Part shown: one piece after another, positions 29,120-35,073 of the stretch
How the letters are laid out: each line of letters begins with the position of its first letter
How positions within the stretch are numbered: position 1 is the first letter of the stretch
Assembly (NCBI GenBank): GCA_003235365.1
Contig: QJWJ01000184.1
Coordinates: 1 to 35,073, forward strand
From: Deltaproteobacteria bacterium
GTDB taxonomy: Bacteria > Myxococcota_A > Polyangia > Polyangiales > Polyangiaceae
Length of the DNA: 35,073 nt
Direction: 5' to 3'
Position numbers and translations under genes: made by a program
The notes under the pieces: generated by a model
What the model saw: only the letters and a program-made list of their open reading frames with translations
What the model was told of the DNA's origin: nothing
Databases searched by the model: none

Positions 29120-31375
29120 TCAGAAGGGCGGCGGGTGTGCCATCAAGAACTGCGGTGTGACATCCACTCGCGGCACGAGCCGGCCCCTGCCCTCGTAGCG
29201 CAGTTCGAGGGCCACGCCGCCGACCGGTAGCACCCCGCGCCTGAGCAGAGCAGCCGAACGCTTGCCGATTGCACGGTCGAGCTCTTGCTGATTGACGGTG
29301 CGCAGCTTGTCCGCGCGTCGCTCACAGACCTTGTTACCCTTGCACGCCTCCTTGGCGAGCACGGAATCGAAGTGGGATCGCCACAGCGCCAACCACATCT
29401 GCAACGTCGGGGGAGCCGCGGCCGCCTTGCCGACGTCGAGCAGCAGCTTGGACAGCTTGTCGATGGACTCAGCTCGCTGTGCCCCTTCCGACGACAGGGC
29501 CCGCAACACGTACAGATACCCCGTGGCGGCAATCAGCAACTCTTGCTCGGCGTGGGAGCTCACGGCGCGGCGCGGCGTCGCATCGACCGTCGCCTGCAAC
29601 GCATCCGCACCCGCCGCAATCTGACCCGCGCGCGCATCCAGCCCGGCCAGGTCCAAGGCGCGCCGCAATCGCAACTCCAAACCGACGTCGCGACCGCTCA
29701 GGTTCTCGACGATCTTGCGCAGGGTCGCGCGCGAGGCGTCGTCCGCGATCAGGTGAGCGCGGCTCTCTGCCCAAAGCACCAGCCACTTGGAACGCTCGAG
29801 CGGATCGGCGCCGCGACTGAAAGCGATGTCGCCCAGCTCCTTCTGCAACTGGTCGAGCCGCGCCGCGTCACCGTCGGCCAAAGCGTCCCAAAGCAGCAGC
29901 TTGCCGTAGGTCGTCTGATACCGGGGCAACACGTGCCCCTGCAGCTTACCCAAGACCGGCCCCAGCGATTCGTGCTGCGACACCATCGCCGACAACCCGA
30001 GGGCGGCCGCCTGCCCCCACTCGTCATCGGGCAGCGACACCGCCAGCTTGCGGGCGCGGTCCAGCAACACGCTGCGGTCCTGCGCCGCTTCGGGATCGCC
30101 CGGTTGGCGTTGTTGCAGCGTCGCGCTGACCGCCGTTCCGAGCGCTTCGGCCAGTGCCGCCACGGCCGAAAAATGGGGCGAAATCTCCACCGCGTCCGTC
30201 GCACTGGCCCGAATGGCTTCGAACGCGCCCTGCACCCAATTGCCGTCCGCCGCGGTTCCGCTTTCGGTCACGCCATGCATCAGTGGCACGACGTACGCGA
30301 GGCCCAGGTACACCTCGACCGCGACGGCGTCGCGTCCCTTGCCGGACGCCCACGCCGCGTTGACGTAACCGAGCGGATGGTCTTCGAGCAGCCGTATCCA
30401 GGCTTGCTGGCAGAGCGGCTCGTTGACGATCGCCGGTGCAACCACGGTCGGACAGGCGCTCGCACCGCTTTCTGCTTGGGCCTGGACCGTCGCCAAACCG
30501 AGGTCGTTCGGTAACGCGTCGCGCAACGGTTCGAGCGCGGTGAGCACGTCGTCGAGCCGCCCCAGCGTCAACAGCCGACGAGCTCGCGCCAGCACCGCGT
30601 CCCGCCCGGACGCCGGTGGCGCCGCGGCGAGCACCTCGGCGGCGGCGACTTCGGCGACGATCGCCGAACCGTCCCGGCGCAGCTCTTCGGGCAACGCCTG
30701 CAAGTGAGCCTTGGCACCCTGAGCGTCGAGGGCGCGCGCATCCAAACGCGCCAACGCCAGGTGCCACGACGGCTCCTCGAACTTTGCCAGCAACTCGTCG
30801 AGGGCCAGCCGCTCGATGTCCGTGCGCGAAAGCACGGCGGCTGCAAAGGCGATCTGCGCCAGATCGTCCCGACGGTGTTCGACGTCCGCTGAGACGTCGT
30901 GGGCGCGCGCGCGCAACACCTCGGTGGCGGCGGCGGTCGCCAGCGCGTTGGCAACCGCGACCCAATCGTACTTCCCTTCGATGCCGCCAGCGAGATTCAC
31001 CAGCTCGTTCGTCGCCGCCGGCGAATCGAAAAGCAGCGCCTTGATCCGCAAGTCGGTCCCACCCGCGCTCAGATACAGCAGGGGTCGCAGCATCACGACC
31101 GGATCCTCCGCCGCGAGGAGCAACTGCTTCTGGTCGGCGGCGAGCGAGTCGACCTGCTCGTCGAGGATCCGGCGCACCGCGGCAGGCAACACGTCGAGCA
31201 CGGGCGTCGCCGGTGACAGCGCAGTCAATGCGACGTACAACGGCGGCTGACTCGGTTTGGCGGGTTCGGGCTTGGCCGCAGTTTGCGGCGGCGGAGCGGC
31301 CTGTTCCGCAGCGGGTGAACAGGAAGCAGCCAGGAATAGAGAGCATCCGGCCAATAGTGGTGCCCAACGCGACAT
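29120..31375 (-). CDS. Large helical lipoprotein of unknown function
   Basis: The 751-residue protein has a lipoprotein signal (MSRWAPLLAGCSLFLAASC, Cys19), a Pro/Ala/Lys linker and a long Ala/Leu-rich helical body with TPR-like helix pairs (LALARLDARALDAQGAKAHL, LARARRLLTLGRLDDVLTAL). No enzyme motif was recognised. Near the C-terminus a CKGNKVCERRADKL Cys pair and a LVPRVDVTPQFL strand occur. The ATG at 31375 is chosen because it gives the signal peptide; longer frames upstream are Arg-rich without protein character. AGGG lies 9 bases upstream. It is convergent with the acidic lipoprotein gene and divergent from the glycosyltransferase gene. It may be a periplasmic assembly or scaffold protein. 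Confidence 0.75.
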   Translation of the reverse strand: MSRWAPLLAGCSLFLAASCSPAAEQAAPPPQTAAKPEPAKPSQPPLYVALTALSPATPVLDVLPAAVRRILDEQVDSLAADQKQLLLAAEDPVVMLRPLLYLSAGGTDLRIKALLFDSPAATNELVNLAGGIEGKYDWVAVANALATAAATEVLRARAHDVSADVEHRRDDLAQIAFAAAVLSRTDIERLALDELLAKFEEPSWHLALARLDARALDAQGAKAHLQALPEELRRDGSAIVAEVAAAEVLAAAPPASGRDAVLARARRLLTLGRLDDVLTALEPLRDALPNDLGLATVQAQAESGASACPTVVAPAIVNEPLCQQAWIRLLEDHPLGYVNAAWASGKGRDAVAVEVYLGLAYVVPLMHGVTESGTAADGNWVQGAFEAIRASATDAVEISPHFSAVAALAEALGTAVSATLQQRQPGDPEAAQDRSVLLDRARKLAVSLPDDEWGQAAALGLSAMVSQHESLGPVLGKLQGHVLPRYQTTYGKLLLWDALADGDAARLDQLQKELGDIAFSRGADPLERSKWLVLWAESRAHLIADDASRATLRKIVENLSGRDVGLELRLRRALDLAGLDARAGQIAAGADALQATVDATPRRAVSSHAEQELLIAATGYLYVLRALSSEGAQRAESIDKLSKLLLDVGKAAAAPPTLQMWLALWRSHFDSVLAKEACKGNKVCERRADKLRTVNQQELDRAIGKRSAALLRRGVLPVGGVALELRYEGRGRLVPRVDVTPQFLMAHPPPF

Positions 31376-31672
31376 CACCCGCACCCTAACCCAATTGCCC
31401 GGCGTTCTGGCTGACTCACGAGGCTCGAAAGCCGGACCCCGACGGCGAAGGGCGTCGGCTCGGCCCACTGGAGCCGATTCGCGGCGTTCCACCGCCGAGA
31501 GGGGGACCCGGTTTTCGCCGGGGCGGCAGGGTCGTCAGCACCTGACCTGGACCCATTCGGCAAGCCCGATCACCGCTGGGCCAGCCGAACAAGGGGGGTT
31601 CGAAGTCCCCGAAAGTCTGTTAGACCTCCGCCCCATCCGTGGTTGGCCGAGAGCCGACCTTTGCATCCAATC
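31376..31672. other. Divergent spacer with hairpins, no gene
   Basis: This 297-base spacer carries promoters for the helical lipoprotein and the glycosyltransferase. It contains a CCCGG-TTTTCG-CCGGG hairpin (31509-31524) and a leader hairpin at 31641-31659. A short TTCGAA-containing stem near 31600 recalls a tRNA T-arm, but no other tRNA arms are present. Confidence 0.35.
31641..31659 (+). promoter_or_regulatory. Leader hairpin before the glycosyltransferase gene
   Basis: GGTTGGC (31641-31647) pairs with GCCGACC (31653-31659, one G-U) around CGAGA. It ends 13 bases before the ATG at 31673, where a ribosome-binding site would be expected but none is seen. It may affect translation, or simply be chance GC pairing. 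Confidence 0.3.
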
Positions 31673-34663
31673 ATGGCACTCGACCCATCGGATCAACCAG
31701 AGCCGGAACCGGCGGCGCACAACGAGAAAAACACGTCGGAAGCCAGCGCCGTCGAGACGCGGCGAGACCGCGCCGCGAAACGTCGAGCCGAACGCGCCGA
31801 AGGCGCGGCCCGCAATCGCGACGCCTCGCGATTGAGCACGCGTATGGCGTGGTTGCTGACGCTGTTCGGTTTTGGGTTGCCGTTCCTGGTGATGATGACG
31901 GATCGGCGCTGGGCGTTCAGTGTACCGCTCGGTATCGTCGGATTTTCGACCGCGTCCGTTGGCGTTCTGCGGTTGCTGCGCGGGTGGGGCCAGGAGGCGC
32001 CCGCCAAGGCCGACGGCGCGACGCACACTCGCCCGTTGTTGCACCTGCTAATCAGCATCGTCGGTTTCGTTACCGCGACGACGTTGGCCGTCAAAGGGGT
32101 CTATCCCTTGCAGCCGCTGACCGCGGCGGTCGCCATCACAGCCACGTTTCTGTGGGTCGTGACCGCGACGTTCCGCGCCGGCTGTGCGCTGGGGTTTTGG
32201 AACGGACTGGTTGCCGACGCGGAGTTGCGCATCACGCGCCGCTACGGCTTCTGGCTGATCGTGCTCGGGACGCTGCTGTATCTCCCCTTCCTGGGTAACT
32301 TCGGACTGATCGACCCTTGGGAGACCCACTACGGGGAGGTCGCGCGTGAAATGCTGGCCCGCGACGACTGGATCTCGCTGTGGTGGGCGCACGACGGCTG
32401 GTTCTGGTCCAAGCCAATCCTGAACTTCTGGTTGCAGGGGCTGAGCTTCAAACTGTTCGGCGTCTCGTACATGCCCGACCAGATGTTGGCTGGATTGGGC
32501 TTGGGAAGACTGCCGCAGCCCGAGTGGGCCTGCCGCATGCCCATCTTCCTGATGACGCTGCTAGGTGGCTACACCCTCTACCGCGCCGCAGTTCGCCCCT
32601 TCGGACAGCGCGCCGCGTTCCTCGGAGGGTTGATCCTCACGACCTGCCCCTACTGGTACATCCTCGCGCGCCAGACCATGGCGGACATGCCATACGTCGC
32701 CCCGCTGTGCGGCGCGATGGGTCTGTTGTGGCTTGGGTTCCAAGCGGACCCCGAGCACCGAGTTGCCGAGCACACGATCGCCCTGGGTCGTTGGCGCTGC
32801 ACGTTCACGACGTTCCACCTGCTGGCCCTGGCGATCTTGGTTTGCCTGCTTCCGCAGGTCGCGTACTTGCTCAGCCGCAACCTGACCTTCCACACGACGG
32901 ACCTGTTCGGCTTCCGCCTGCACACCGATGAGATGACGCAGGGCTCCGGCGGGGGTAACTGCGGGCAACCGAGCAACCTGCGCTGCAAGTCCGTCAACCC
33001 GCTGTATGGCTGGGGTCAGCCGGGCGGCTTCGGCCTATTGTGGTTGGCGCTCGGCGTGGGGCTGCTGTTTTTCAAACGCAACGAGCGACGGCTGCAACGC
33101 CTGGCCTTCCTCGGCGCTTGGCTGTGCACGACCATCGCGGTGATGGGCAAGGGAGCGCCCGGATTGGTGCTACCGCTCGGTTGCGCCCTGGTGTTCCCGG
33201 TCGTGACCGGACGCTGGCGCGATCTGCTGCGCCTGGAGCTACCGGCGTTGCTGGTGATGCTCTTGGCGGTGGCGCTGCCTTGGTACGTGCAGATGTACAT
33301 GCGTCACGGCTACCCGTTCTTCGAACGGCTGATCCTGCACGACATGGTCAAGCGCGCGTTCCAGCACGTGCACGATACGAACAAGGGCGATGACGTCTCG
33401 TTCCGCTACTACGTGTGGCAACTGGGCTACGGCCTGTTCCCGTGGACCGGCATCTGCGCCGGCGGTCTGCTGTGGTGGGTGACCAAGCGGGACGCCCGCT
33501 TGCACGTCGAAACCGAACGCAGTCAGGGCAACACCTTCCTGATGGTGTGGTGGCTGCTGGCGTTCGGCATGTTCTCGGTCACGCTGACCAAGTTCCACCA
33601 CTACATCTTCCCGCTCGTGCCTCCCACCGCGATGCTGGCGGGCCTGCTGCTCGAACGCTACGCCCCCATGAAACTGCCGGGCAACTGGCGTCAGGGGATG
33701 CTGTACGTCAGCAGCATGTTCTTGTCGGTTGCCCTGCTGTTTCTCGGTGGCCTGGCAGTCCAGCCCGGTCGTTTGAACGCAACGACCCTGCCGTCGGGTG
33801 AACTCCCCGAACCGCGGCCGATTCTCGGCCTCGTGTTGTTGGCGACGGGGTTCACGGGCTTGCTGCTATCGATCGTCATACTCGGACGCGACCCGAGAAC
33901 GGCTCCCCCGCCGAAGACGAAGTACGAGTACGGACTGGGAGTGATCGCTCTGGCCGCAGTCGTCGGTGTTGCTCTGGCCGGGCGAGACCTGCTGGTGACC
34001 CGCAAGGGGGACATCGTCGGTGCGTCGCGGCTGATGCACTTGTTCACGTACAACTATGCGCGAGACTACCCGGAAACGCTGGAGTTCGCTCCAGCGCTAC
34101 TGGTACTGACGGCGCTGGCTTGCGGCGCTTGTGCCCTGCTCGCGATACGACGCTTGCGCGGACACGCGACAGTGCTGTTGTGCTCGGTTTCGGGCATCGC
34201 GTCGGCGTGGTGCATGAACGTCTACCTCGTGCAGCTAGCCCCTCACTGGGGTCAGCGAGAAACGATGATCGCCTACTACGAACACCGCAGTAGCCCCAAG
34301 GATGCACTCGTCGCCTACCAAATGAACTGGAAGGGCGAGAACTTCTACACGGGCAATCGCATGGCCACGTTCGTTTCGAGCGGCTCGAAGTTCAAGAAAT
34401 GGGTCGAAAAACAGCGAGAAAAGGGCGTCCTCACGCTGTACTTCACCACCGAACATTCGCGTAAGAACTCGCTCGAAAAGGAGCTCGTCAAGGCAAAGCT
34501 CGAGGTGCTCACCGACAAGCGCCTGAACAACAAGTTCTTTCTCGCGCGAGCCGAACTCGAACCCGCACAGGACACGCCCAAGAAGCGACGACCGAAGAAG
34601 GCGAAACCCAAACGCGGCGAGGGTACCCCGAAGGCGGCTGCCAGCGACAGCGACGGCTCGTAG
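31673..34663 (+). CDS. GT39-type membrane glycosyltransferase
   Basis: The 996-residue protein has a charged N-terminal tail (1-57), several transmembrane helices and the GT39/ArnT-like first-loop motif DPWETHYGEVAREM (214-227), followed by WSKPILNFWLQG. Further membrane helices are separated by a large loop around residues 360-440, and GKGAPGLVLPLG and the TKFHHYIFPLVPPTAMLAG block match the family. The C-terminal 100 residues are soluble and end in a Lys/Arg/Pro tail (PKKRRPKKAKPKRGE). GT39 enzymes transfer a sugar from a polyprenyl phosphate to protein or lipid A outside the cytoplasmic membrane; acceptor and sugar are unknown here. It is about 400 residues longer than ArnT. The ATG at 31673 is preferred over a TTG at 31643, which lies inside a leader hairpin. 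Confidence 0.88.
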   Translation: MALDPSDQPEPEPAAHNEKNTSEASAVETRRDRAAKRRAERAEGAARNRDASRLSTRMAWLLTLFGFGLPFLVMMTDRRWAFSVPLGIVGFSTASVGVLRLLRGWGQEAPAKADGATHTRPLLHLLISIVGFVTATTLAVKGVYPLQPLTAAVAITATFLWVVTATFRAGCALGFWNGLVADAELRITRRYGFWLIVLGTLLYLPFLGNFGLIDPWETHYGEVAREMLARDDWISLWWAHDGWFWSKPILNFWLQGLSFKLFGVSYMPDQMLAGLGLGRLPQPEWACRMPIFLMTLLGGYTLYRAAVRPFGQRAAFLGGLILTTCPYWYILARQTMADMPYVAPLCGAMGLLWLGFQADPEHRVAEHTIALGRWRCTFTTFHLLALAILVCLLPQVAYLLSRNLTFHTTDLFGFRLHTDEMTQGSGGGNCGQPSNLRCKSVNPLYGWGQPGGFGLLWLALGVGLLFFKRNERRLQRLAFLGAWLCTTIAVMGKGAPGLVLPLGCALVFPVVTGRWRDLLRLELPALLVMLLAVALPWYVQMYMRHGYPFFERLILHDMVKRAFQHVHDTNKGDDVSFRYYVWQLGYGLFPWTGICAGGLLWWVTKRDARLHVETERSQGNTFLMVWWLLAFGMFSVTLTKFHHYIFPLVPPTAMLAGLLLERYAPMKLPGNWRQGMLYVSSMFLSVALLFLGGLAVQPGRLNATTLPSGELPEPRPILGLVLLATGFTGLLLSIVILGRDPRTAPPPKTKYEYGLGVIALAAVVGVALAGRDLLVTRKGDIVGASRLMHLFTYNYARDYPETLEFAPALLVLTALACGACALLAIRRLRGHATVLLCSVSGIASAWCMNVYLVQLAPHWGQRETMIAYYEHRSSPKDALVAYQMNWKGENFYTGNRMATFVSSGSKFKKWVEKQREKGVLTLYFTTEHSRKNSLEKELVKAKLEVLTDKRLNNKFFLARAELEPAQDTPKKRRPKKAKPKRGEGTPKAAASDSDGS

Positions 34664-34723
34664 CCTCGCTCTCCCCGCGCAAGTCACCACCACGTCAACA
34701 AACACCGAGATAGCGGCGAGTCG

Positions 34724-35073
34724 ATGAATCAATTCGACGTCAGCGAGTATTTGAGGCTGCTACGTCAGCGCGGCTGTGCCATCGGCGACCCATTCGAATT
34801 CCGCCACGTCACCGGCTCCACCAACGACGACGCGAAGCGAGCAGCACGGGAGGGTTGCGTCGTCGGCGCGACGTTCCTCGCGGATGAACAGACGGGCGGG
34901 CGCGGCAGGCGCGGCCGTCAATGGGTTTCCAACGCGGGGGAAGCCTTGCTGTTCTCGGTGGTGGTACGGCCCCGTTTGCGCCCCCAGGAGCTGAGCAACC
35001 TGACGCTCGCCGTCGGTTTGGGCGTGCGAGAGGCGCTCGCCAGACACTGCGCTCCTGCGCCGCGCCTCAAGTG
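34724..35073 (+). CDS. birA: Biotin-protein ligase, 3' end outside window
   Basis: The frame is open from the ATG at 34724 to the window edge (116 complete codons). The catalytic domain signatures of biotin-[acetyl-CoA carboxylase] ligase are visible: HVTGSTNDDAKRAA, then ADEQTGGRGRRGRQWVS with the biotinyl-5'-AMP loop GRGRRGR, and LLFSVVVRPRL. There is no N-terminal HTH, so it is a group I ligase without repressor function. It attaches biotin to biotin carboxyl carrier protein. It follows the glycosyltransferase by 60 bases on the same strand; co-transcription is possible but the functions are unrelated. Confidence 0.93.
   Translation, partial: MNQFDVSEYLRLLRQRGCAIGDPFEFRHVTGSTNDDAKRAAREGCVVGATFLADEQTGGRGRRGRQWVSNAGEALLFSVVVRPRLRPQELSNLTLAVGLGVREALARHCAPAPRLK

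Noticed and set aside
29285..30514. A 409-codon plus-strand frame opposite the helical lipoprotein
   Set aside because: It is antisense shadow coding rich in Arg, Gln and Val. The minus frame has a lipobox and regular helical texture.
31540..31625. A tRNA-like T-arm around TTCGAA
   Set aside because: Only one arm resembles a tRNA, its closing pair is wrong, and no anticodon arm, D-arm or acceptor stem can be built around it.

Overview
The window is dense, high-GC bacterial chromosome. It carries many predicted lipoproteins with long acidic or Ser/Thr/Gly linkers, a giant TPR/HEAT repeat protein, many signalling genes (histidine kinases, receivers, CheX, STAS-like, ECF sigma) and small Cys-rich modules. 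This mix is typical of myxobacteria (Myxococcota, Polyangia-like). That placement is inferred from gene style; no rRNA or other taxonomic marker is present.

Left part (1-8439). A xylose isomerase gene (xylA, cut by the left edge) is divergent from a ROK-family XylR-type repressor, with an imperfect palindrome between them as candidate operator. Convergent with xylR is a compact seven-gene minus-strand operon, 8439 to 2476. It has five genes of a toluene/alkene-type soluble diiron monooxygenase in the classical order A (alpha), B (gamma), C (Rieske ferredoxin), D (effector), E (beta). Two signalling genes follow: a PAS-HisKA_2 sensor kinase and a receiver-PAS-histidine kinase hybrid, each joined to the previous gene by an ATGA overlap. 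The NADH reductase (F) that normally ends such operons is absent from the window. This reductase-less, kinase-tailed monooxygenase operon is the most unusual system here.

Middle part (8769-20913). This is a run of surface and envelope genes: a small unknown protein, a CotH-kinase-like lipoprotein, a Tat-type lipoprotein with a haloacid-dehalogenase fold and eroded catalytic motifs, and a divergent LysR regulator. Next come a lipoprotein with 16 tandem six-cysteine (knottin-like) modules and a VWA lipoprotein, probably co-transcribed. Convergent with them is a lipoprotein with a C-x4-C-H haem motif, and the spacer holds two strong hairpins. After a gene-poor stretch come a stand-alone receiver protein, a small unknown ORF and a sialate O-acetylesterase-like (SASA) lipoprotein.

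Right part (20948-35073). A CheX-like phosphatase is divergent from a STAS/SpoIIAA-like protein. An ECF sigma factor overlaps a single-pass membrane protein that could act as its partner. Divergent from sigma is a 1379-residue exported TPR+HEAT repeat protein, overlapping a small lipoprotein gene. An acidic low-complexity lipoprotein and a large helical lipoprotein converge. A 996-residue GT39-type membrane glycosyltransferase and the start of a biotin-protein ligase gene end the window.

No tRNA, rRNA, CRISPR array, insertion sequence or prophage gene was recognised. Calls rest on reading the translated sequence and remembered family motifs; no database search was run.
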